Shown: positions 23,459 through 34,290 of the stretch, piece after piece | Layout of the letters: every line of letters starts with the position of its first letter | How positions within the stretch are numbered: the first letter of the stretch is position 1 | NCBI GenBank assembly: GCA_037039685.1 | Contig: JAWNGF010000014.1 | Span: forward strand, 310,001-374,000 | Length of the DNA: 64,000 bases | From: Ceratobasidium sp. AG-K | Taxonomy: Eukaryota > Basidiomycota > Agaricomycetes > Cantharellales > Ceratobasidiaceae | Direction: 5' to 3' | Notes under the pieces: generated by a model | Told to the model about the DNA's origin: nothing | What the model saw: the letters and a program-made list of their open reading frames with translations, nothing else | Databases searched by the model: none | Position numbers and translations under genes: made by a program

Positions 23459-25171
23459 TATCTAAATGGAATATATGCTTGTTTGATGATAACATGGCCT
23501 GCCTTGCCACTGGTTGAAAACGGTTTCACGGATGGCATACTCATTCCAGAAATGTTCAATTCGCCACACTGGAAAGAGCTCTGGCAGCTACGGACATAGA
23601 TACGTCTTCAAGTTTTGTCCCATGGGCCTATGTGATTTTCGAATACCTACATCTGGTCCCTCTTTTCTACTAACATTACATACATATATGTACGTAATGA
23701 GCACTCCTGCAAGTAGCCTCATAAACCAAACCCCTTTATCCTGTAACTCTAGGGTGGGTTCGACCTTTTTTGCGCCGCGTAAAACCTTTATCCAGCCCAT
23801 TCCCTTTGTCTTCTTACGATCTACCGCGCATTTTGCCTACAGGGAAAGCCCCGACCCCCCGTAGAGTGGCTGCTTCTTGCTCCCATAAAATCCAATAGAT
23901 TTATGCCTCAAACATCCAGTGTAACACACATCTTTCACCTCGACGTGGATGCAAAAACAATTATATTGGCATTTCCTCGACGATGCGACTTAGCTTACAA
24001 TCTACCCTTTGCCCCATCAACTCAAAGGCTTGCCTTGGGCGTACTGCTCTGAGAGTAACCTATCTTTTAAACCAGGGCTTTGGCATTTTCTCCTCAGTTT
24101 TGTTGTTTATAGGTACCGGTCTATTGAACTCAATTCGTACCACTCCTTTCTTAAAAGCTATGTGATCGTGATGACGTTATCCTCGTGGCAAGGAAATATG
24201 ATTTTCATGGAATATGTTGTGATTGGGATAAGGTACAGTTATAAACTGGTATGCTAGTAACACGTGTTACTAACAAGGTGTTAATAACATGTCTTTAAAA
24301 CCTCGGCCCGATCATCCATGGATCGCCGTGTTAAAAAAACATAATCCAGGTGGATAAGCGCCGGGCGGCCGAACAGTGCGGCAACACCAGCCGAGTGTGC
24401 ATGATACCTGTAAATGGTGGCTGACAGCCCGATATTGCAAATGGAGAGCACTTACCGATTGTTTCACTGTAACGGTACGCTTAACGAAATGATTAGCTAA
24501 CCTATATGCGCGCGAGCGCCGCAGGCGTCGCGCGTGACCCTCGAGGACCTTACATCCACATAACCGATGATAGTATGTACCCAGCTTAACTGGTTGTGTA
24601 CCCTGGGCGGTGGTAACGAAACCGGGCCACCGCATCGGCGCTTGCAATTGCAAGTGCAATACTCTTCGTGTAAATAATTAACAGAAAACTACAAAATCTA
24701 TCTAGTAATGATTTTAAGCCTTAACACCAGCTGCGACACCTCTTCAGCCCGCATATAGTCCACAGCTAGAGCAATTCCGTGCTGCTTAATCTGCACTACA
24801 TTCCCCCGACCCGCTGGCTCTCCCACATATGCCTTTCGAGACTGGAAGCCCAATCCGAAGCTGCTCGAGGTGATTACTGGTCATGTACGCATATGTATTG
24901 GGTGATCGTGTGTCATAGTATGTTATGTGTTTATAACACGAGATGTTAGTAACGTGTGGAAAACTCTAAGAGAGTTTCTAACTGTACCCTAAATTGGGAG
25001 TCCTTGCGCCAGCCACAAGTCCTCTCAAGCTTTAGATTCATATGTGCTGGGGGATAGATCGAAAAATAATTTCCCTATCATTTCAAGTTACAAAAAGGCA
25101 TTTGGAGCCGCTAGGCTACGTTGCTTGGCAGAAGAGAGGATACTATGCTCTGGTATTTGAAGAACGCTACA
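23459..25171. other. Intergenic, contains a possible small inverted-repeat element
   Basis: Apart from the element annotated at 24255-24960, I see only short frames and AT-rich stretches. No gene was recognised. Confidence 0.5.
24255..24960. repeat. Putative MITE-like element with imperfect terminal inverted repeats
   Basis: The left end begins with an 18-bp perfect palindrome (TAGTAACACGTGTTACTA, 24255-24272) and continues TAACAAGGTGTTAATAAC. The right end (about 24925-24959), read in reverse complement, is ACACGTTACTAACATCTCGT followed by GTTATAAAC, an imperfect match. The 0.7-kb interior has no recognisable coding sequence. Boundaries and target duplication are not clear. Confidence 0.35.
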
Positions 25172-27909
25172 CTAGGTAGCTAAACGCATATCAGATGAGC
25201 GTAGTTTCCAGTATGGACTACTCTTATAGGCTTCAAGATTACTATTATAGGTTGCCTGGGCCTCCCGATAGCCGTGATCGTAAGAAACAGAGCTAAACAT
25301 GTGGCCAGGTCGTGATGGTCGTGATGGTCGTGATGGTTGTGATGGTTGTGCAACGAAAGCCTTCGAGCCATGATCACAAACGACGTCCAGCCGCGTGTTC
25401 TCGCTTGGTACGGCTGCTGGGCTTGAGGGTGTCGCTCGCACCTGGACCGCGAACCCTTGATTTAGGCTCTGGAGCATTGCCCGTTGAATGACCACGTAGC
25501 TGACTTGTACCTCTGCTGGAACAACAACTCGGAACACCGGAGTGTCGAGCCATTGACCTTGAATAACTGCCACCCAGGTACCGTCTACATCATATACGCC
25601 CTGCAAGCCGACCTGAATCCAAGCAGCCTGATCGGAGGAACGCCTGAGAGCATGCTCGCTGAGGCACATTCCCCATTGCTTTTCAATGTCTTCCCTAGTA
25701 GCAGAGAGCACAATGCGCGGCGTGCTCGTTTTGGAGATAGAATTTTCAGTCCACTGAGCAATCAGAAAAGCGAGAGCGAGGCGGATAGTAGCGTCCGTGG
25801 TGAAGGGGGTTGTATTTGCAAGAGGAATGAACTTGACTATGGAATCGGGTCTGCTCGTATACGCCCTCCCACCGGAGAAATACCGTTGAATATCGTTCCA
25901 AGGTGTCTCACTAGGTTTAGAGGACAGGTACTTTGATAACTGCTCCATCGTAGGAGATTCCAAGGATATGAAGTCAAATCCAGGCTCGCGATGAGAAGCC
26001 AGATACCAATAGAAAGATTGGATGTTTCTTGGGGGGTTCTGAGCCTGCAAGTTGCTTTCGCCAGTATCATATAAGAATCCAGGCCCAAAACTCATATGCA
26101 ATGCAAGCAAATGCGTAGACAAAGGCAAGAGCCCCCATAAGGAACTTGAATACACGCTCGAGTTTTGCCGGTGGTCGTTGTAGGCTTCAACGCGGATCTC
26201 CTCCTTATGGCAAACTTCCAAACTATTTCCGGATATTTTGCTCGATAAAACGCAAGGCAGATCATTGACAGTCCCGTTAACGGTCCCGTTAGCGCTCTGT
26301 GCATGAAAATACCATTGTGAACGAAAGTCATTGACATTATTTGCAGTCGAGACTGTGCCAATATTAGGGATGGGGTCGTTGGTGACGCACCGGCCGGTGT
26401 ATGAGTTGACAATGGCAAATGAAGGGAGATCATCATAAGCCTAAACCGCAAGTTATAATAATGCACTTATTTCATTGGTGGGTCACTTACCGGTTTAAGA
26501 TGCCAATCACATTTATGACAGGGAACAGAGCCGCCGGGAGCATTTTCATAGGACGAATATCCCACTGGCTGAATTGTTATAGTTGCTTCTGCCGCCCGAA
26601 AGACCAACTTTTTTGATCCAGCGTTTATCAACTTGACAGAGCCGGATTCAGCAGAGCTGAGCATCCAATGAAAAGTGGCATCGTTGCGGTCTGCGGTAGC
26701 GTTTGTCCCAAACAAAAAGCCAGTGGCACGATTTTCAATTGTGTATTCCAGTCCGTCTCCTACCATAATGAAGCGCCATTGAGCGGTATGGTCATTGATG
26801 TTCAATGGACCTTCGTAGAGCATCAAAGGTCCATCGTCGACCTGGGCAATATGGGCCCCGGTCCCATCTTGAATGGTAACCCAAAATAGCGGGGGTTGAG
26901 GATTGGATTGGATTTGCCATTGAGTAGCACCATCAGGGACAGCAACGAGCCTGGTCAAGCGACGACCTTTGAAAACCTCCCGTTGTTGTTGTTGGATTCC
27001 TAGTAATGTACCAGTCTTTGCGTTGACCAAGCTAATATAACCACAGTAGATTAGCCAAAATGCTACAGCCTAACCAGAAGAACGGACCTCAAATTATCTT
27101 CACCTTCATACTTCACCGTCCAACGCTGGCTGAGTCCTCCATGACACTTGCGTGCGAGCACAGTCTGTGAGTCTGAAGCTAGATCAAGGACAAATCGATT
27201 ATACGAGGCACTCCGAACGATAGCCTCGTTGAGTGAAATGTATTCAAGCATCCATAAATGGTTCCGAGTCGGTTGTTCTGGGGAAAAAACTTGAAGCTTA
27301 ATTGCACCGCTATTGTCGTCACAGACGTTGGAGTGATAGGGCGCGCATAATGCTAAATTTTCGTGAGATAGATTCGTAATCGAATACAACGTTGGAAGTA
27401 AGACAGGTTCGATCAGCCACCCCTCAAGTTTCTGCGAGTTTGAGGTATCCAGTATAATCTTGTAACGTCTTTCGGCTGTTCCTGACTGACCGAGAACTGT
27501 CGATGTAGCTACATTTTTGATTTGGTACATGGGGCCTCTAGGCCTGGGTGTCAACCTCTGTACAAGGGCACTTGCAACAAGGTACTTACTCCGTGGAATA
27601 TTTCAACGGGATTACGTCCCAAAGTTGGCCCTCGGTGCATCCACGCGTAGCAATAACACGGGCCATATCGCCGTTGTCTTGATCACCGCCATCAAGTGAC
27701 GATCCAGTCTCGTAGTTTCGAAATCGAAAGCTTTGGCCGTCAGTAGCCTTTTCAGCTAACCAGATCCGAGCGCGGAGTGCAGCAGAGTCTAAGACATCGA
27801 GTCCTCGGGGACCAGGATCAACTCCCCACACAGATCCATCGGTGTCAGCCTTGAGATACTTTCTAGGTTGTCGGAAAGATATCCAATAAGCACCTTCCAA
27901 GATCGACAT
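25172..27909 (-). CDS. Large protein with several ricin-B-like beta-trefoil repeats and an unknown C-terminal domain
   Basis: Four exons join in frame (introns near 27592, 27089 and 26496) into roughly 850 residues. The first two thirds are built of beta-trefoil-like units with repeated Trp-centred motifs: EGQLWDVIPL, NHLWMLEY, SQRWTVKYEG, ATQWQIQS, TAQWRFIMVG and SQWYFHA. Turns such as ITNLSHENLALC and IENRATGFLFG also fit ricin-B lectin repeats. No clear signal peptide follows MSILEGAYWISF, so a cytosolic role is likely. The last third (from about EVCHKEEIRVEAY) has no family I recognise; it contains LALAFLIAQWTENS and LSATREDIEKQWGMCLSEHA and ends with a short Pro/Ser/Arg repeat encoded by a GATGGTCGT-type microsatellite (25315-25345). 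Such proteins bind carbohydrates; the ligand cannot be read from sequence. Confidence 0.75.
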
Positions 27910-28666
27910 AGTGAGGTTGTATGGGATATCCGAAGACTAGATTACAGTCCGTAGCTGCCCGTTGGCGTGCGAGTGGTAGATCACCTGGGGAGCTCGCTAT
28001 TCGAAATTGAAACGGGCAGGCCCCGAGGGTTGGTTATGTAAGAGTGTGAGCGACCATCGCTGCTCTGGAAGCGGCATCAACAACGACGAGGCCCTCTAGG
28101 GTTGCGTCAGCGCTTGCTTTCAGTCGTAGATAACCCGCGTCAGTATAGTTCGGCGCGCATATCTCCGCTTCATTTCTGAACCAACTGTTTCTAAACCGAG
28201 GTTAAAACTCTTTCGGTAACGGCTGACAAGTCTTGCTCGTGGGTAATCTAGTCTACGCGCTAATCTATGCGTGGTCAATGTCTCAACAATTTTTATACTT
28301 ATATTCCTTCTACGCGACTATCGAATCAATCGGATCATTCGTCTGAAAACTAGCATTCAACGACAACGTCGCAAACGAAATGGGTGTACGTCAACGAGGA
28401 GTTTGATTGCTACGATACTTGTTCGTCTAGCAAGCGCCGTCGATCGGGGTGTCTGCACTTAAAAATCCACCAAGTTAAGTACAGTGACTGCCTTTACTTC
28501 ACTGCCTCATGGATCTGCTCACAATATCTGCACCCACCGCACCCAGCCCAATTGACGTCCAACAGCAGGGGGTCAGAGCATTACGGCGTGGCCAGGTACA
28601 TCTTTCTCCTCCTTTTGTCTTGCACCGAGTGCCTAGTGCCGAGTGATGAGCGACATGGCGATTCAG
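27910..28666. other. Intergenic, no gene recognised
   Basis: Upstream region of the lectin-like gene. Short frames only. Confidence 0.5.
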
Positions 28667-28970
28667 AACGATACACCCTTATTCAGTTCTTCCCACTCTT
28701 GTTCCGAATATGGCTCGGCAGAATCCCAACCGCAAGGGTCTCCCTTGACTCCATTCAACCTATCACAAGCCTACCTACGTCCGCGTGGCTCAGAAATTGC
28801 CCACTCCGGCGCGAGCCAGCTTCACAAGCACATTCGGCTTATCTCTTTCGCTCGGGCGACCAACTTGGGCGAGGGAGAAGTACAAGAAGAAAGTGCTGAT
28901 TCGCCAGTTGAATTCCAGGCGCGGATTCTGAATCCCGAGAATCATAGCACGTCCCCGACCACTTCCTAAC
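28667..28970 (+). pseudogene. Decayed fragment of Ap4A phosphorylase
   Basis: This region resembles 22606-22920 base by base, including the end of an intron (ATATGGCTCG...CAG). It encodes ESQPQGSPLTPFNLSQAYL and GASQLHKHIRLI, corresponding to GFQPQDSPLTPSDLSQAYL and GASQPHKHIQFI of the intact gene. Pro is lost from the QPHKH core, about 45 bases between the motifs are missing, and the acidic stretch is different. The remaining 5' and 3' parts of the gene are absent. Confidence 0.8.
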
Positions 28971-29654
28971 GGGTGTCATGTACCCCGTCGCGAGTAGACA
29001 CTGGCTTCGTGCAACATTCTTATTTTACAATGCTCAGTCGGTAGTACTCAAATAGTGGTGGTTTCCTTGGACAGTAGCACGTTTGTTATCTGGTAGAACA
29101 GTTAAAAGCAGTTACATCTCAAGGTGTTGGTTTTATCGTGGATGAATGCGGCAGATGGATGCAAGTTTCTTGGTGCTTTGGCCGGCATTCAAATTACAGC
29201 ATAGCTGTTAAAAGCTTGTATTTACGCTAGCCGGCTCGGTTGGTTAAGTTGATATTAGAGCGTGTCTAGTCCATGGAATCATAGAAGTAAACACGCAGAG
29301 GATTACCCGTCTCTTACGCCTAGCACATGCCTTTGGGCGTTGAACGATGACGTCGTTCATTAAATTCAGGGTTGTTCGGACCCCGAATGCACGTGTATGG
29401 GGAGGAGTTCGATTGGGTTGAACTGTGGCGGACGTCGGTAGAACTTCCGTGACGGAAGGAGCGGCCGTTTGGACAACGGTTCTCCATATTTGGTACCTCC
29501 CGTCGGTGACTGCCGTCAATTCTCGCTATTATTCGGTTGAAAATTTGAGCTCGACGGATCATAAAGCTCATGATGCTCTCGAGAACAAACGAGCTCTCCA
29601 CCACCCTCCAGTTCTCCAAACGACGTCCCCCTCGGAAGATCGTCAACCGTAGCC
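28971..29654. other. Upstream region of the dehydrogenase gene
   Basis: It contains a minus-strand frame starting at 29657 (MATVDDLPRGTSFGELEGG) that ends after about 46 codons; I cannot extend it by splicing. No gene is supported. Confidence 0.4.
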
Positions 29655-30896
29655 ATGATCCATCAACAACACAAAGCCTCTATACTTCCCTCGAAGCAGG
29701 GAAAACTCGAAATCCGCAGTAGAAAGACCCCCACTCCCCAGGGAAATCAAGCACTTGTAAGAGTTACTGCTTCTGCGGGTAAGTTCGGCTCATCTGTCAG
29801 CTCGCGTATTTCTCAAACCGTGGTGTATAGTCAATCCCATCGACTGGCAGGTCAGAGGACTTCACCCGCCGCGCAGGACACTTAGCTGAAGTTCGCGTTT
29901 TGTAGATCCAGGCGTACGGTACGGAAGGTTTCGTCAATAGTTACCCAACGATCTTGGGAACAGACGGTGCGGGGGTGATTGAGGCTGTGGGGCCGAGAGT
30001 CAAGGCATTTAGACCAGGTGACCGAGTGTAAGTGTCCCGCATTTCAACCCTAGTACATGCAAGTTTATTTCACCACCACTTTAAAAGCTTCTGGCAAGGT
30101 CAATTTTTGCTTGACGAAGCGACTTTCCAACAATACGCTATCGTGGATACTGAGCTCATTGCCAAGATACCCGGAAACATTAGCGATGAGCAGGCCTCGA
30201 CCATTCCCGTTGGCTCATTCGCCTCGGTCTGTGGCCTCTTTCAAAAGAGCGGAGTCAGCTTTCCCGAGCGCAGACCTACGGCTAGCGGGAAGCCCATTTT
30301 GATTCTTGGTGGAAGCTCGTCCCTCGGGCAATATGGTGAGCACCATCGCAAATGGCCAGACTGTTTGCTTATATATCATTTCAGCCATTCAACTAGCGCG
30401 TATAGCTGGAATGTCTCCAATCGTCACAACCGCCTCGGCCCGACACACGCAATACCTCAAATCCCTTGGCGCCACCCATATTTTTGACCGAGACGTGGAT
30501 GTGAAAACAATCCAATCAGCACTCCCCAGGCGAGTCGCACTAGCGTACGATGCAATCTCAATTCCATCGACCCAAAGACTCGCTTTCGATGTCCTGACTT
30601 CTCCGTCGGTTGTACCTGGTGCACATCTCGCGGTCGTTCTTCCCCTCGACGAGTCGATCAAAACGCGAAACGTTGGTGGCAGGGTTTCAGTCAACGAGGT
30701 TTTCGGCGCTTCTCAATTGGTTAGGGAGTTGAGCGTCCCTTTTTGGAGAGTTGTGGGTGAGTGGGTTCGGGAGGGTAGATACCAGCCCAATCGGGTTCAG
30801 GTTGTGGATGGAGGACTGGCTGCTGTGCCAAAGGCTTTTGAAATACTACGTGGGGGAGTAAGCGGGGTGAAACTAGTTATACACCCACAAAACTGA
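29655..30896 (+). CDS. Medium-chain dehydrogenase/reductase, quinone-oxidoreductase/enoyl-reductase-like
   Basis: Five exons join in frame from MIHQQHKASILPSKQGKL to a C-terminus ending KLVIHPQN, about 345 residues. The N-terminal GroES-like domain has VNPIDW, PTILGTDGAGVIEAVG and FRPGDRVFWQG. The Rossmann motif is ILGGSSSLGQYAIQLARIAG. The catalytic and structural zinc cysteines of classic alcohol dehydrogenases are absent, as in the TOXD/zeta-crystallin-like branch, which reduces quinones or enoyl groups with NADPH. The C-terminal block WVREGRYQPNRVQVVDGGL is typical. It lies near the centre of the 34-kb spacer. The substrate is unknown and no biosynthetic cluster is evident around it. Confidence 0.88.
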
Positions 30897-31125
30897 CAAC
30901 TGTATATATTTGAAACGATTTCGATATTGTACTACTATATTGGCGATAAAATCCAGTCAAAAATCAGGGGAAATCGTACATCGGTCAGTCCGATTCTCGA
31001 CACAATTTGAACCATTCAGAGTGATAAAGACATGATTATAAGCGAGCAAGTGTCAATACTTTCTGTTTCATGACGGGAGGGTCTGTGCTTAGGACTCCGT
31101 CTGCTGGTGAGAAACAACTGTTAAG

Positions 31126-34100
31126 CTATTTTTCCATCGTCTCGCATTGCCGCATGTCACTTGCCTTGACTATGCTATCATAAGCCATCAAAAGCCGGCT
31201 CTGCTCGGGTGAAGCCTCAACCGCCCTCTTTTTCAACAGTTTATGAATGGCTGCGATAGCTGCATCATCGCGTAGCTCTACGGACTGGTTCGACTCGTTT
31301 GCCCGGGCTAGGACAGTCTCCGCAACTGATATGATAGTACAGGAAATAACGGGATATTGGGCATCTACATCCGGGGTGTAATCCAATACTCGATCAAGCA
31401 CGGACAAGAAAGGAGCGAGGATGGGTGGGTTCTCCCAGTGGTGAACCTCACTAGTATTCAGAGAATGTTGGATCATGCGTGCAAGAAGTTCGGTCAAGAT
31501 AGGGGCGTAATCTGAATGATTCCCAATTTCCATCAATATCGATAAGCCCTGCGCACTCCAGAGATATTCGATCGCGTCGTCCATAGGTCCCTCGGATATC
31601 ATGCTAACCAGGTTTCTCATTTCCGAATCTAGTCCTCGATTTTGAGCCCAGATATTGAAAAATACCTGATAAGGGTCGATCTCGCGAGTAAGGTCGTATA
31701 AATCGGATGATCTGGAGCATTGTATTAAAGTAGCCGTTCCAATGAGATTCATAGAAAGCAGCCACTGGATCAAGCATTTCAGAGAGTATAAGTTTTGCGT
31801 AGCGCTTGTTGCTGCTATTAACTTTGTGATCAACGGGACACACATTGCCGCGATCTGCGTTCCCCAATCTCTGCCTGAGCCGTGCTTTGCTATACGGCAT
31901 AGTGCATGAAGGGCTCTGCCCGAGAGATGTTCGATTTCTCCATGCTCTGAGAAGGCGCTAGCCACAAACGCAATCTCCAGCAGTTGCCTCAAAGTACAGA
32001 AACCCAAGCGATTGTCACTAGCATCCGTTGGTACCTCCCACCATAGCATAGTCGAATCACGGAGTGCCTCGTTGATACGAGACTCTTCTTCGCGACTGCA
32101 GTTCCCAGAATCTAGGTTCGTGTTGAGCCATTGCCGGAGAAGGACTGGAGCAGAAACGCATAGCGCACGACTCGCGGATCGCATAATCTCAGGACCCTCG
32201 GCGAGTGTTGTAGAGCATATGACTCGTAATAGACCAGTTATGATTCCGTCGACGTCATCCATTTGAAAAGGTGTCAGAGAACATTGAATTCCGACGTCAG
32301 CGATCCCAATAAGAAATATTGGGAGGGCGTCGTCATCAACGCGTTGTCGTTGGTGAGTGCTCACTGGTACTCGGGGGTTGAGAGGAGAGCATGAAAACGC
32401 AAGTTGTGTTGAGTCGAGCAGATGGACGAGCGTGTCTGTGCGCATAGAAATGCATCCTTCCCCATAACACCTAAGTTGGACTGCGACACGGAACAAGGCC
32501 CGGCTGAAGCGTGCGCGAAGGTCGAATAAAGAAACTCCCGCTGTCGTGTTAGGCCTCATATCTACAGCTGACCATTGCTGGGTAATAATGTGGGCATTGC
32601 GGCGGCCTAAATTGGCTGGCGACAGAGTAGTATCTTCGACCAAGCCTTCTAGCTCCACACTAAGATAAGATGTTGCGAGACGAGCAAGGTTTAACTCGGC
32701 AGCTGTTAATAGTGCGTAGGTATCAGCCGTGAAAGAAGGCTTCGCGTCGTTCCATGCACTGTCGATAATGGCGAAAGCGATTTGGGTCGGAGTCTCGGGT
32801 GTCGACTGTTACGTGATTATTAGCTTATATATGAACTACTTGTGAGAAGAAAACATTTACGTACCCAATTCACCCAATATTTCTGCTTCTCATTAGCCAA
32901 CGATGCCGCGTCCGTCTCCAAGAACTCTACAAGGCGTGGAAGAGCAACAGTGTATCGTGAGATTGCATATTCTTGGCTATGCGATAGATAATCTCTTGAA
33001 GAAAGCAAGATTTGAGGTATCCGAGTACAGAGTGCCTGAAACATTTCGGCAGCGTGCTGATGTACGCGGGTGAGGGATTTGACGCCGTGATGCGTGGGGG
33101 AAGTAGGGTTGCTATCGGGCAACCCCGGTGTGCCGTTGGGACTGTTGCGAGGCTTGATTCCGGCCAGGGCTTGATAGGAGCAATCGCTCACAATGGGGTC
33201 TTGAGCATTCTTGGCTAGCCAATCCAACGCTTGAAATTCCTCTAACGAGGTTGCCTCGGCTGCTTCAGATTCTGAAGCAACATAATCCAGTGGCACGTTC
33301 GAGGCCAGATGCGGCGAAAGGAGAGCCTGGGTGTATTTCGAGATCTGTGTAACAAACGGACAAAATCGAGATATTGAAGCGAGAATCAGGGTGGACATGT
33401 AGAAGAACAGAGTCACACCAATGACCACGAGCATCGACAAGGCGATAGCAGGGTCAAACCCCCATAAATCGATTACTAATCCAGCAGAAAACAAAGCTAG
33501 TGCCAAGTACATCAAGCTTGGGAGAAGGTCGATGATATGCAACGCATGCCACTTGTTTATTCCCCTGATTCGCTTCTGGTGGACACGGGCGTGCATATAG
33601 GGGGAACGGGGCCGAGAGGCCATAAAGGCTGCTAACCACTCCTTAGCGAGCATAGCGATGAAGGCAGCAGACAGAGATAGATTCAAGGACATAAACCAGA
33701 GACCATTGATCCAGCGAGCAGAGGTTGGGGTTTTGAATTCAGGGATGGAAATTGTCGGCGATGTCGACTGTGTAGTACCCCCCTCCAACCGTTGCTGGGA
33801 CCGTGCTATTTGGAGGAGAAGAAAGAGAGAGGCAGTTGCAGGATCTTGTTGCAATGTGTTCCTCGATTCTATAACAAAACCGGTTACGATAGCCGAGAAC
33901 AAACCAGCCTTTGAGCATATTTAGCGATTGGGTCAGAGATCCAACTTCCACATTATCGAGATCTCGCTTACGAAAAGGAGCATTGTATCTAGATTTTGAT
34001 TTCTACCACCAACCAGCTCGTTGTCAAACTCATTTGCTTCTTCTTGGTATAATTCCCAGATTGTTGCATCAGGTGCTAGTTCTGTCCCCAGTTTATCGTG

Positions 34101-34290
34101 GCCAGACGCTCGTCTGCTGGGCTGCGAGTCTCGGAGGGAATGCAGGTTTCGGTATTTGAGGTTGATTGCCAGTGGCGTTGGGGTTTGGCCGGGATTCAAG
34201 AACTTTAGCTGGGTCCTAAGTCGAGCACAATGTTATCAACACGGCCCGCCTCAACAGAGCGACCTACATCAGAGTTTGCGTTGGTCGCAT
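31126..34290 (-). CDS. DUF6535-type multi-pass membrane protein, second family member
   Basis: Exon order is inferred as follows. A short first exon (MRPTQTLM, ATG at 34290) joins through a roughly 52-base intron to TQLKFLNPGQTPTPL and the block LAPDATIWELYQEEANEFDN. An intron after NLDTMLLF leads to AGLFSAIVTGFVIESRNTL with four membrane segments such as LWFMSLNLSLSAAFIAMLAK. A further intron after KQKYWVNW leads to STPETPTQIAFAIIDSAWND and a long soluble region to the stop at 31126. Domain order and intron positions mirror the gene at 5588-8865, so the two are paralogues of ancient divergence. The function of the family is unknown. The first exon is the least certain. Confidence 0.78.

Noticed and set aside
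24312..24659. 115-codon minus-strand frame in the possible MITE
   Set aside because: No similarity to any transposase motif I know; basic and Arg-rich only because of local GC content.
29320..29657. Minus-strand frames upstream of the dehydrogenase
   Set aside because: The ATG-initiated frame ends after about 46 codons and the longer frame begins with a non-ATG codon; no intron joins them convincingly.
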